The notes under the pieces were generated by a model, which was given only the letters and a program-made list of their open reading frames with translations, was not told the DNA's origin and ran no database searches. Shown here piece after piece: positions 43,982-56,202 of a stretch of 64,000 nt of DNA (its first letter is position 1; the number at the start of each line of letters is the position of its first letter). Where the stretch lies: positions 73,066,762 through 73,130,761 of the forward strand of contig CM065805.1 in NCBI GenBank assembly GCA_033398695.1. The letters run 5' to 3'. Position numbers and translations under genes: made by a program. The stretch comes from Orobanche coerulescens (lineage: Eukaryota; Streptophyta; Magnoliopsida; Lamiales; Orobanchaceae).

Positions 43982-44443
43982 TGTTAGGAATATGCCTTGA
44001 ATGCCACTCATAGGATGAGAGAGTGAGAGTATTGTATTGTAATTATAAATATTTATTAAATAAGGCATTTATTATTACTATATTAGTATATATATCACTG
44101 CCATCATGATTTGGTCTATAGAATAAGAGTCCTTGCATTCGAGAGCAAACAATCCACTCCTTATGGAGATAAGAAGATAGGGACTGGAAGTGTTTAGGGC
44201 TCGAATGCTTAATTACTTCCCAAGTCGATAAAACTTAATTGAGCAGTAAGTTTAGACAAGGCTTGTATAATGTGTACTTTGACATGTAGAGTGTCTGTCT
44301 TCACTAAGGATTAGTGGGAGCACAGGTTATAGGTATGCTAATGGGATTAGTATACTCGAACAGGACTCAACTTGATTCAGTCACATTGATATCACTCAGG
44401 CATTGTCAATGACTGAATCGAAAGGTTTTGATAGGTATATGCG
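43982..44443 (+). repeat. C6: partial 3' LTR
   Basis: It begins TGTTAGGAATATGCC after the polypurine tract and continues about 460 bp before a second copia LTR start. It is a divergent subfamily, with many differences from the next LTR. Confidence 0.82.
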
Positions 44444-45417
44444 TGTTAGGAATATGCCCTTGAATGCCACTCAGGTGATGAGAGAGAAGGGGCATTGTAC
44501 TTGTAATTATGGAACAAGTAGTAAAAGGCAATATGATTCGTTCATTGTTTATTGTATCTCAAATGCATTCTTGATTTGGTAAACATTGAAGTGAAGTCCA
44601 TGTAAATAAGAGCGAACATTCCACTCTCATTATCGGATAAGCGAAAATGCACTGGAAGTGTTTAAAGCTTATTTACTTAAAGCATTCGCAAGTCGATAAA
44701 CTTAGTTGGGCAGTAAGTTTTGAGTAAGACTTGTATAACTGATGCTAGGACATGTGCATGTCTTGATAGCATAATTATAAGTATATTGGTAGGACCAGTG
44801 TACTCGAACACGACTCATACTTGATTCAGTCACATGGTATTCACTCTTGGAGAGTCGATGACAAATTGAAAGGTTGTGATAGTATACGTGGACCTTTAAC
44901 TTGAGGGTTCAGTAAGAGATGTACTTGTGTCATTTAGTTTGTCAGTAGAGTAGTTAGATCCATTTGCTTAATTGTTGGGTCAACCTCGAAGTGCGAACTA
45001 TATGGGCAGGTAGCAGTCTTTACTGTACGCCAAGAAAGGATTCTATCTCCAGTTTGTGAGCAGGCGAATGTCCTATACGGTTAATGGCAAATAAGATCAT
45101 AAGTATTTGGCCAAAGCATTCTGATCTAGTCGTATTGGATACACTAGTAATCAGTCGGTCTTGATTTGCATTAACACATGTATAGTATCTAGTCAACAGT
45201 ATGGTTTGACTTTACTGTGACCCGAAGACTTGATCGGGACATCTGATGAGGGGTCTATATGTATATGGTATTTACGACAAAATGGTTCTGGAATGATCCC
45301 TTCATTCTTTCTCGATCGGGATTTATAGTGCGGCCCGCTAGGCTGGCTAAGTGCTGCCCGCACTTATTGGTTCCTCCCAATGCCGGCTGAGACGGACCTA
45401 CAGAGTCGCGCATCAGG
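44444..45417 (+). repeat. C7: copia LTR, left part
   Basis: It starts TGTTAGGAATATGCCC and is very close to the C1 LTR. G7 interrupts it at GCGCATCAGG; the LTR resumes at 63099. It may be the 5' LTR of a plus-strand copia whose body lies beyond the window, or a solo LTR. Confidence 0.87.
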
Positions 45418-46254
45418 TGTAACACCCCCAATCCTCTCAGGGATATTACACGTCGTAGACTCTTTCCTCAAGGATCTACCAGGCTGGTAAAAAAAATCAA
45501 ACATCTAAACATCGCCTTTAAGACTGAAATGACCCAGTAGACCGATTTGATCTTTTAGTTTAGACATACAATTCGATCTCAAACATGCCCACGCAGGGGT
45601 CAAAATAAAACACTCCCGTACAACGGAAAAATACTGCAGCAGAAATAAACTACAACTAGGCCAACACAACATCGAGTGGGTCCTCATGTGATTGTATCGA
45701 TCATCTTTCATCATTCTTCATGCCAACCCTATGTTATGCTCCCCAAAACCTGAATGCAAAACAGACATCCACCCTCCGATTACTCGGGGGTTAGCAAAAT
45801 CCCACTATTTTGCTAGTGCAAGTACAAAGTACAAATATGAGTCATACAATTCATATTCCAAGAATAATAATAATCACGAATCCCCAAATATTCAAATATA
45901 GCAAAAGATACATCCCGAGGCAAAGGGTTTGAGTAAAACTTCCAAATTCGACAGATCACTAATCAAGAGAACAATTTATGAAATACTTTTAGAAATGAAA
46001 GCCCTTGGGAGTTTTAACAGAAACCATTTAGGATTAATGAATCTTTCTCTTTTCAAAGAAACCGAAAGGGATCACACCCCAAAGATTTACTTTCTCCAAT
46101 AAACACTAACAACAGTTCACAGGGTTCAAAGCCCACGTAACGTGTCCTCGACGGATACAAAGTCAACAGAATATAACCACACAAGATACAAAATCTTGGT
46201 AACACGTCCAAGGTACTCGACCTGGCAAAACACATCCAAAATCAAATCCATACC

Positions 46255-46522
46255 ACCGTGACCACATGCCACATCATCTCACGGTTGGATCAATCACTTG
46301 TTGTCTCCTGACCACATGATCACAAGCCACGTGTCACCGTAGGTTTTCTTATACCACCGTGATCACTTGCCACATCATCTCACGGTTGGATCAATCACTT
46401 GTTGTCTCCTGACCACATGATCGCAAGCCATGTGTCACCGTAGGTATCCTTAGCTCTCACGGTTGGACCAATCACTTTTTGCATCCTGACCACATGATCA
46501 CAAGCCATGTGTCACCGTAGAC
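46255..46522 (-). repeat. Tandem repeat, period about 101 bp, 2.7 copies
   Basis: Units begin ACCGTGAYCACWTGCCACAT at 46255 and 46356, with a third, shortened unit from about 46457. The G7 5' LTR has the same structure at about 52023-52290, so the repeat predates insertion. Confidence 0.85.
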
Positions 46523-47413
46523 CCCGCCCATATCCACACATTCACACACATAACACAGTGCGCCAAGGATATCCAAACAATTCACCCAAAGTCAACAAAC
46601 ACATAGCACCGAAATGGGATAATATATGTATATATGTATATTATCAAATCACAACACCAACATCGAACATATCCATAGGATTCACTCAATCATTTACAAA
46701 CACAACATTCACAAAATACACACGGTTTTGAAAGAGAGCCTTTAACGAGGCTAAGCTGAATCTTTTGAAAGTTCATTCCAAACAACCAAACAAGCACACC
46801 AAAATGATCACCGATCATCGTATCCAAAAAACAAGAAATGTATGAACAAGGTACTTGCCTCGAATAATCACAAACGAGGAGAATCGACCGAAGTTGGACC
46901 ACACGAACCGACTATGAACCCGCCGACTCCGCCGAATGCCAACCCGCGACAATAAACTACGAACGACAATAACAACATTGAATATGAATTCCATAGCACG
47001 ACCTAAAGCCGCTGAATTCAAGGAACAAATGACTAAAGTTCAAGGGTTTCCCCCAAAACAGCCAAGAACACTAATCGACCCGACAAAAACATGAAAACAG
47101 AATTCCAAACCAAAATATGGAAATACAATCCATAGGATATGTTTAACAACATCATTTAACAGCAATCGATTCATCAAAATCGGATAGAAAACGAAATCAA
47201 GAACAAAACTCCCAAAAAGGTCAACTCTAGGGAATCAAGAAAAGTACCTCGATTCGACGAAGGACAATGGATTAGATGATGTTATAATCACTTAGGATAC
47301 TCCAAAACACCTTTGGATGGAAAAAATCGGTCCCGATCACGAACCCTAGTCCTCCACGACTCACACCCGCGGAGAGGAGAGGAAAACAAGTGGAAATGGT
47401 GAAAAACGAATGT

Positions 47414-47435
47414 TGTCCAGTATATATACTGGACA
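47414..47435 (-). promoter_or_regulatory. TATA box centred in a perfect 22-bp palindrome
   Basis: The arms TGTCCAGTATA and their complement form a perfect palindrome around TATATA. The sister LTR (about 53211-53232) has one mismatch. The palindrome array starts immediately beside it. Confidence 0.82.
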
Positions 47436-47438
47436 GCT

Positions 47439-47685
47439 TAGCGTGCGCTAATCTTCACTGATTAGCGTGCGCTATTCAAAGCATCAAAAACAAACGTTCT
47501 GCCAAAACGTACAGTTAGCGTGCGCTAACCACAGTAGTTTAGCGTGCGCTAACGAGACCTACAGACCGAGTCCAGTAGCTTCTAGACTGCCTCGAACTAC
47601 CAGTTAGCGTGCGCTACCAGAACCGTAGCGTGCGCTAACTATATCACCTTAGCGCGTGCTATCCATCTGGATGTAGCGTGCGCTA
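47439..47685 (-). repeat. Phased palindrome array in the G7 3' LTR
   Basis: Starts are 47439 and 47463; 47516 and 47540; 47605, 47626, 47650 and 47674. Steps are 21-24 bp and gaps 53 and 65 bp. The plus strand reads TAGCGTGCGCTA, so the promoter strand reads TAGCGCACGCTA, the same polarity as in G4. The spacer palindrome GTCCAGTAGCTTCTAGAC is at 47570-47587. Confidence 0.9.
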
Positions 47686-48163
47686 TCGACTCAGAATGAC
47701 AGCAATAGTACTCTCAAAAATGGGTACGACGACGGATTTCTCTGACCAAATCTTCAAGTTCAAGATACGCACAGAAAGCTCTAGAATATGATCATACTAA
47801 GAGCTTGAGCTCTAATCAAACTCATACCCACAACTCTGGTAAATACAAAATGGCCTAAAACGCCCGAAATCACGATACGTGATCGAATAACCAAATCGAA
47901 GTTCACAACACATCTAACAAAGTTAAACGGACTTACGGGAAACTGAAACAACAGTTTCGAATGAGATTCGCAAGAATCAAACTCAAGTGCGGAAAAGTCG
48001 CTAAGAAGTACGAAACTCAACAAAATGACACTGAAACGAACTCGGATGTCAAAAAGTGCAAAATTAATCATTCTCAGAATGACGAAATGGTCACAAGCGA
48101 GCCGTCAAAATGGACTCCTGCCAAAAAAAAAATTTACCGAAAATCAAAATTGCGGATATTACA

Positions 48164-48181
48164 TACTACCCTCCTTAAAAG
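48164..48181 (-). promoter_or_regulatory. Polypurine tract of G7
   Basis: The minus strand reads CTTTTAAGGAGGGTAGTA directly before the LTR start, preceded by TTTCGGGACGAAACTTC, as in G1 and G4. Confidence 0.85.
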
Positions 48182-48524
48182 AAGTTTCGTCCCGAAACTT
48201 AAAAATAAGTAGGGAGGAGCAATATCCCACAAGGACTACTCAACGAGATACACAAGAACCACGTAACCTACACCCATCAGCGAAACATTACAAGAAACAC
48301 AAAGAAACATATGACGTGAAATCACGCTCGACAACAACCATCACAATGTCACAAGCAGAAACATAATAAAACCAACCAATGCCAAGTATCACCAAATAGA
48401 TAGCATGATCAAGTCAAGTATACGAACCATCACAAAATCAAAGGTATCTATTGCAAGTAAACAGGCACAGTCGAAGAATAGAAAATAAACACACAACGAT
48501 CCGCGAGGGTAACCACGAAGAACT

Positions 48525-49588
48525 CTAACCATGCCGAAATTCTCGAAAACCACAATAGGCATCTCCGTGTCCTTTCGGAGCGGAGACACAAACTCGATCT
48601 CCAAACCTCTCAGCTACCATCTCGCAATGCACAGCTTGGTATCCCAATTGACCGCAATCAAAATGGATGACTAGCGGTGAACGACAATTCTTCGCGGTAT
48701 GGCCCGCTCGACTACAGTTGTAACACATCTTCGTGCTGCTCACATTACTCACTGCAGGGGTAATACTCTTCCCGTGATCACGCGATCGAGGAACCTTCTT
48801 AGGATGACGTCGCGAAGTCCCAGCCCCAAGAGGCCCACTCCCTGATTTCCTGAAAAGTTCCCAACAGTTTTCTGTTTCTTCGATTCCGACATATGCTTAG
48901 TCGATGCTACAGATAGATTATAGGCTAACACCCTATTCTAATACTGTCTCAATGAAGTAGAAGTGAGACCCGCCATGTACTGACGAATTTTCGGCTTCAT
49001 TCGCCTACTAAAATGACTGATCTTATCTTCCTCTGTCCTGACCTGATCCTGCACGTAGCTGAGCTGTTTGCTATAGTCAATAATAGCTTGAGACAGCGAT
49101 ACATATTGCGGTTTAGCCGAAAAGAATTTATTAATACTCTGATTTCTGATCAGTCCTGGACAAAACTCATCTCTCGTAAATCTCTAGAACTCGGCCTACG
49201 TGACAACACGATCTCGAGGCTTAACAGCCTCCCACCAATTAGCGGCATCCTTGTCAAGAAGATACTGAGCGACAGGCAACTTACGCTCTTCTGGACAATC
49301 AACTACCTCGAATATCTTTTCCAACTAGAAAAGCCAACCATCCCATCCCAATGCTTCTGCGGCACTAGCGAAACGAGGGCGATTCATGCGAACCACTTCT
49401 CGAAGCCACTGATTTGCGTCAATGTTCTGGGTCACATCTGTATTACGTTGAACTGCTTGAGTCAACTGAGTCATCTGTGCAGCTACCTGCTGCAAAATAG
49501 TAGCAACACCGATACCAACACCATCACCGGCAACATGATCCTGATCACGCGTCTGGTCGCCACGACCACGACCTCTGCCCCTCGGCAT
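48525..49588 (-). pseudogene. Gypsy gag of G7 (several breaks)
   Basis: On the minus strand the likely start is ATG 49588 (MPRGRGRGRGDQTRDQDH), matching G5. The capsid region can be followed in pieces through VVDCPEER, ANWWEAVKP and EEDKISHFS, with stops and frameshifts, to zinc knuckles near 48640-48725: CYNCSRAGHTAKNC is intact, and the next reads DCGQLGYQAVHC with its first Cys lost. No pol follows. Confidence 0.82.
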
Positions 49589-51188
49589 ACTGAATAAGTA
49601 ACCACTCAGCACAACAAAAAATGATAACACATAACACCTCAACGATTACCATCGTAAGGCAACACACATACGAAAATCACAGCAACAACGACATCGTTCG
49701 GCGATTTCCATGGCCCAAACGATAACCAGCACACAATTACTAAACATCATGAAAAAATCACAGATGTACATAATCATACAAACCAAAGCTCTAACAGTTC
49801 GCACAGGTGTAATAACACACAAATCACCATGAAGCGACAACATTCAGTACCAACATCACACCTCACACGGAGGGCTAACACAACAAATTCGTGGCGAACG
49901 ACTCGACGCTTACACAACCAATTCAATCACAACTCGGGTGGATAACACCCTAACAACAATGCTAACATCATACACACATTCTCTGACATGAAGTAGGAAT
50001 GATAGGTTTTGAAAAACGAAAACCACCTTTGGAAAATAATTTGGAAAAACCAGTTGATCTTAGGTACCACATTTCGAAAAGTAAGAAAAACAGCGTCATC
50101 GAGACTTTGAAAAATCGTATTGCATTTGATAAAAATGAGGACATCTTTCTTTTAGTTAAAAACTTTCAGAAACACTTGATCTTCGGGTCTAAATAAATGC
50201 GTTTCTAAATTACTGAGAATATCTCAAAATATTTTGGTCCTCAAGGTAGAAGAATTTTGAAACATAGAGTTGTGCTAGTAGGAGCCTTGAAAATATAATC
50301 CATTTTAAAAATACGCCTCGAAATTTATTCTCTAAGGTACTTACGACTTGCAAAAAAAATCCATTAGGCCAGAATGCCCAAAAACTCACACATATTTACA
50401 TTCGCTTACACATCTCATAGTATATTTTCAAAATTCAAAACCAGTCATGTCTTTTCCCAGAAAACAAACAGTCAAATAATCACAATTTGCCTAGGACCGG
50501 GGCGAAACCACTGGTCCCATTTGAGGACTCTAAGGTCCCTCCCGAACTGGCCATAATCATAAATAAAATCACGCACAGGCATCACCTAGGACCGGGGCTA
50601 AACCACTGGTCCCATTGGAGGCCTTTAAGGACCCTCCCGAACTGGCTAGCAAACAAGCTCGTGAATCCGGAGTGAAGTCACGGATTCCCCTCGTCGGACC
50701 CACCCGGAGTGAGCAAAGCACACACATATTATACATCACCATTTCATGTTGAGCATAAAGGTTTCCAAGAATACTTGCAAAACGAGCAAATCATTTTGGA
50801 ATCATTAGCAGCGGACAAAATCAATAGTCACAAATATATTAGCAGCGAAACCACTCCTCATATAAACAAAATATGAGAGTCAAATGACCACATATCACGA
50901 AACCAAAATCTACATAAAGATTCCATATCTTAACAAATAATCATATAAGTAGCTCGTGTCACACGAGGCACAACAGAAAGAAGGGAGACTTACATCCACA
51001 GGTCGCACGAAGATGATGATCACCCCTCGATACTAATCACGACCAATAACTCAGACAACACGTCGCGCACGAATAGTCAGATAAAATCCGATGAAACAAG
51101 ACTCAACAGACATTGTCCAAATGAAAAAACGACTCAACAATGCCCAACTCAACCCGACAGCCTAAGTTTCAAGCTCCTATACTATTTA
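49589..51188 (-). other. Leader region of G7
   Basis: About 1.6 kb between primer site and gag with no coding frame. A duplicated block near 50490-50555 and 50588-50650 contains CTAGGACCGGGGC and AACCACTGGTCCCAT, a period of about 97 bp. Another stretch near 50685-50715 resembles, in reverse, the 2687-2797 repeat of G1. A-rich runs occupy 49990-50350. Confidence 0.65.
51171..51182 (-). promoter_or_regulatory. Decayed primer binding site of G7
   Basis: The minus strand reads TAGTATAGGAGC, three mismatches from TGGTATCAGAGC, a few bases from the LTR end. Confidence 0.6.
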
Positions 51189-53592
51189 TGTAACACCCCC
51201 AATCCTCTCAGGGATATTTCATGTCGTAGACCCTTTCCTCAAGGATCTACCAGGCTGGTAACAAAATAAAACATCTAAACATCGCCTTTAAGGCTGAAAT
51301 AACCCAGTAGACCGATTTGGTCTTTCAGTTTATACATACAATTCGATCTCAAACATGCCCACGCGGGGGTCAAAATAAAACACTCCCGTGCAACGGGAAA
51401 ATACTGCAGTGGAAGTAAACTATAACTAGGCCAACACAACATTGAATGGGTCCTCATGTGATAAGTATCGATCATCTTTCATCATCCTTTATACCCTGTG
51501 TTATGCTCCCCAAAACCTGAATGCAAAACAGACATCCACCCCCCGAATACTCGGGGGTTAGCAAAATTCCACTATTTTGCTAGTGCAAGTACAAAGTGCA
51601 AATACGAGTCATACAATTCATATTCCAAGAATAATAATAATCAGGAATCCCCAAATATTCAAACATAGTGAAAGATACAACCCAAGGCAAAGGGATTGAG
51701 TACAACTTTCCAAATTCGACCGATCACCAATCAAGAGAACAATTTATAAAATACTTTTATAAATGAAAGCCCTAGGGAGTTTTAATAGAAACAATTTAGG
51801 ATTAAAAAATCCTTCTCTTTTCAAAGAAACCGAAAGGGGTCACAGCCCAAAGATTTGCTTTCTCAGATAAAAACTAACAACAATTCACAGGGTTCAAAGC
51901 CCACGTCATGTGTCCTCGACGGACATAAAATCATCAGAATATAACCACCGAAGATACAAAATCTTGGTAACACGTCCAAGGTACTCGACCTGGCAAAACA
52001 CATCCAAAATCATATACATACGACCGTGATCACATGCCACGTTATCTCATGGTTGGATCAATCACTTGTTGCCTCCCTACCACATGATCACAAGCCATGT
52101 GTCACCATAGGTTTTCTTATACCACCGTGATCACTTGCCACATCATCTCACGGTTGGATCAATCACTTGTTGTCTCCTGACCACATGATCGCCAGCCATG
52201 TGTCACCGTCGGTATCCTTAGGCTCTCACGGTTGGATCAGTCACTTGTTGCATCCTGACCACATGATCACAATCCATGTGTCACCGTAGATGCTGCCCAT
52301 ATCCACACATTCACACATATAACACAGTACGTCAAGGATATCCAAACACTTCACCCAAAGGCAACAAACACATAGCACGACACAAACGTCGAGTCACAAC
52401 GCACCGAAATGGGATAACATATGTATATATGTATATTATCAAATCACAACACCAACATCGAACATATCCACAGGATTCACTCAATCATTCACAAACACAA
52501 CATTCACAAAATACACACGGTTTTGAAAGAGATCTTTTAATGAGGCTAAACCGAATCTTTTGAAAGTTCATTCCAAACAACCAAACAAATACACCAAAAC
52601 GATCACCGATCATCATATCCACAAAACAAGAAATGTATGAACAAGGTACTTGCCTTAAATAATCACAAACGCGGATAATTGACCGAAGTGGGATGGCACA
52701 AACCGACTATGAACCTTCCGACTCCGCCGAATGCCAACCCGCAACAATAAACTACGAACGACAATAACAACAATGAAAATGGCTTCCATAGCACGACCTA
52801 AAGCCGCTGAATTCAAGGAACAAACGACGAAAGTTCAAGGGTTTCCCCCAAAACGGCCAAGAACACTAATCGACCCGACAAAAACATGAAAACAAAATTC
52901 CAAACCGAAATATGGATATATAATCCATAGAATATGTTTAACAACATCATTTAACAGCAATCGATTCATCAAAATTGGATGGAAAATGAAATCAAGAAAA
53001 AAATTCCCCAAAAGGTCAACTCTAGGGAATCAAGAAAAATACCTCGACTCGACGAAGAACAAGGGATTAGATGATGTTATAATCACCTAGGATACTCCAA
53101 AACACCTTTAGATGTAACAAAATCGGTCCCGATCATGAAGCCTAGTCGCCCACGACTCACACCCGCAGAGAGAGGAAATGAAGTGAAAATGGTGAAAAAT
53201 GACTATTGTCCTGTATATATACTGGACAGCTTTACGCTAATCTTCCCTGATTAGCATGCACTATCGAAGCATAAAAACAAACGTTCTGCCAAAATGTACA
53301 GTTTGCGTGCACTAACCTCCAGACCCAGTCCAGGCTTCTGGACTGCCTCAAACTACCAGTTAGTGTGCGCTACCACAACCGTAGCGTACGCTAACTACAT
53401 CACCTTAGCGCGCGCTAACCACCTGGATGTAGCGTGCGCTATCGACTCAGAATGACAGCAATAGTACTCTCAAAAATGGGTATGGCGACGGATTTCTCCG
53501 ACCGAATCTTCAAGTTCAAGATACGCGCGGAAAGCTCCAGAATATGATCATACTAAGATCTTGAGCTCTAATCAAACTCATACACAACCATG
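51189..53592 (-). repeat. 5' LTR of G7, left part
   Basis: It closely matches 45418-47820. Its palindrome array (about 53230-53445) is more decayed than its sister, with several cores deleted in part. The Athila element A1 interrupts it at CCATG; it resumes at 62720. Confidence 0.9.
53588..53592 (+). other. Target site duplication CCATG (left, A1)
   Basis: Exact copy at 62715-62719 on the far side of A1. Confidence 0.92.
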
Positions 53593-54905
53593 TGTTGCGA
53601 TATTTCCTACACGCAAGTGCACGTCATCGTTTACAAGTAATAAAGTGATAAGTAGAGTATCGTTCCCACGAGGATTGAATCTCTAACTACCGATTTTTTC
53701 GTATTCCAATTTTATCTGAACAATCGAATTTAGGTTTTGCGATTAATAACTAAAAGAATTAATAAAAGACTAAGCAGTAGAAAACAATATCTTGGATAAA
53801 AGGAATCAAATGATGAATAAGTCTAGGGTTCTGAATCCACCTTAGTTTATCTGAATTTACTCTCGTTTATCCGTAATAAATAATTTTCCCAATTTATTGA
53901 AGGCAGAGATTGCTAATATATTCTACCGCCTCTCCCGAGGTCAATAGATTTATCTAACGGCGACTAACGCACTCTATCCCTAGGTGAATTATTTCGTCGA
54001 TAGGCAAAAAGCATGAAATCTCCTAAAGGCCACGTAGTTTCTATGAGTATATTCCTATCTCACAGAATAAAACGGTCCTCACCAATAGTTCCTCACCAAA
54101 TCTCCTCTCCCGATTCGAAGTGAATGATTAAATCAATACAACTATTGGCCAGATAATTGCAAGCATTAAACATAATTGGGAAAACTCAATAAAAAGGTAA
54201 TAAATTGGATAATCTCAATCAATTCGTCAAAACAAAGGTTTCATCAAAACCCTAGATTAGGGCTTTTAGCCTGACATACTAAAAACTGAAAATACAGAAT
54301 AAATAAACGAAAGCATAAAATTCAAACGCAGATGAAGTTCGGATTCCTCCGTTCTTCAGCTTCCGCCTTCTGCCCTTGAATTCTTCTGCTTTCCTCTTCT
54401 TCTGCCGTCTCCAAGCTTAAGCTCTCCAAGGTTTTAGATTCAATGATTCCAAGATAATTTAATTAGGGTCTTAAACCTTATTTATAGCTCAGCACAACAG
54501 TAAATCGCGTCCGTATCAATCGGTCGGCGGCAAAGCGGCCCAAAATCCGCAGACCTACCAAACCCGCCAAGTGTGCCGCGGCTCACTAAACTGTGCGCGG
54601 CACATCGCAAAAAGCCGAATGCACAGGCGTTAATTAATTCTTCCGTGCCGCGGCTCACAGGTGTGCCGCGGCACGAGTCTGATTACTCGCCCTTGGTGGT
54701 GTCTTCTGTCCGCGGCTCAGATTCCTTGTGCCGCGGCTCAGAGTCCAGTTTTGCCATCTTCGCCCGTTTTGCCTCGTTTTAGCTTCCGGACTTCAATTTC
54801 CTGTCAATCATACAAAATTAAGGCATTAAAAGCTCATTTAGATGATTTCACTCACCAAAACACTACAAAATAATGATAAATAAGCGTATAAAAATACGCC
54901 TAACA
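53593..54905 (-). repeat. 3' LTR of A1
   Basis: The plus-strand ends are TGTTGCGATATTTCC and ACGCCTAACA. The palindrome pairs lie at 54575-54737 and the minus-strand TATA box near 54478. Compared with the other LTR it lacks short pieces around 54525 and 54695. Confidence 0.93.
54575..54737 (-). repeat. Paired GCCGCGGC palindromes in the A1 3' LTR
   Basis: Starts are 54575 and about 54594 (one C short), 54647 and 54665, about 54709 and 54730. This matches the pairing in the 5' LTR, with small indels. Confidence 0.85.
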
Positions 54906-54925
54906 AATACCCCCAAACTTAAGCC
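54906..54925 (-). promoter_or_regulatory. Polypurine tract of A1
   Basis: The minus strand reads GGCTTAAGTTTGGGGGTATT, ending at the LTR border; this form is usual for Athila-like elements. Confidence 0.85.
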
Positions 54926-56202
54926 TTTGCTTGTCCTCAAGCAAAAAGAATTAAAGTCAATAAAAGAATGTCATGAATCATCGTGCAACTCATAGTGTTC
55001 AACCTAATCAATACTATCCTGTAATTCTCTCTAAATAATACGAGTGTCATAAAAGCGAGCTGCACTCAGAATAATGATTCCGCAAAGTAATCAAATTCAG
55101 TCCTAATCATTCGTTCATGAAGAAAACTCAGCTCAAAGGTTAACAAAACGTGAGTCAAATCGACCGCCAATATGAAAGGCTAACACAACCAAGCTAGTTC
55201 GTCCCGTTCCACAGTCTAAAGGCACAATTTTCACGAGTTTCATAACAATTAAACCTCGGACAGTATCCCCTTATATATATGCTCAAGAATTTGATTCGAG
55301 TTGACCACTAGGTTAGGATCTCGGGATGTTTCATCGGGATAATCCTAGGGTGGAACTTCCATTCTCATGTATTAGGAAACCGTTTGACGTAAAAGACACT
55401 CATGGGGCACATAGATGCTTCTAGTTACTAAGTTCCCGTCTACAGCGGAGAAACAACTCGAATATATAATTTCCGCATGTCCGAATCAAGGTTGCCGTTT
55501 TACGCGAGAGTAAACAGCGGGTCACGCGAATACCCCCGGTTACTAGGCTTCCTATCATTGGCACATGTGAAATAACTAAATCACTAATCTAATCAGGGTC
55601 GTCGTTTTACGCGAGAGTAAACAACGGGTCACGCGAATACCCCCGGTTACTAGACTTCCCTTCATAGAACACTATATCTCGATTTTTGGGAAAAACTGAC
55701 CGATTCTAAACTCAATCTAAGTGCCAACACGACTAATGAAACAGTACGACTCACTATCCGAAAAATGTAGCCAAACGTATTGATGGGGATTTCGAAACAA
55801 GTATGTATCGTCTCTTATCTGCCAAGACCTCTACAATCACGAAAAATTTCGGACCTAATTGAATACTAAGCAGAACAGAAATAACTGACTACAACTCGAC
55901 TAAAACTCGACCGCTTCTTCAGAGAGAAAAACAGTGTCGTAACATCAGTATCACACAAATAGAAGCACGAAAAATTCACGAATAAAGGAAAAACTACGAC
56001 AAGCAAGGCTATCTAAAAAAAATTTTACGCCAAGAAATGAAAAGTGCAACGAAATAATGTACAGCAATAAAATAAAGTACAGCAATGAATGTAGACTGAA
56101 AGTAAATCCCCCCCCCCCAAAACTTAGGACGTACATTGACCTCAATGGACAAAAAATGATATGCACTAAAAGTAAAAGGTCAAGTACTCCCCTCCAGTCT
56201 GC
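54926..56202 (-). other. 3' untranslated region of A1
   Basis: No coding frame is seen. A direct repeat of about 64 bp with a period of about 107 bp lies at 55491-55669 (CGTTTTACGCGAGAGTAAAC). An 11-C run at 56108-56118 with CAAAACTTAGG beside it resembles a second polypurine tract on the minus strand. Confidence 0.7.
56108..56128 (-). promoter_or_regulatory. Possible second polypurine tract of A1
   Basis: The minus strand reads CTAAGTTTTG followed by ten more G, close to the TTAAGTTTGGGGG of the main tract at 54906-54925. It lies just after the extra ORF. Confidence 0.45.

Larger units (their letters stand above)
45418..48163 (-). repeat. 3' LTR of G7
   Basis: The plus-strand ends are TGTAACACCCCC and GCGGATATTACA. 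On the minus strand, the order is a palindrome array, a TATA box inside a palindrome (47414-47435), and a long leader with possible introns. A 101-bp tandem repeat lies at 46255-46522. The rest is AT-rich without coding frames. Confidence 0.9.
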
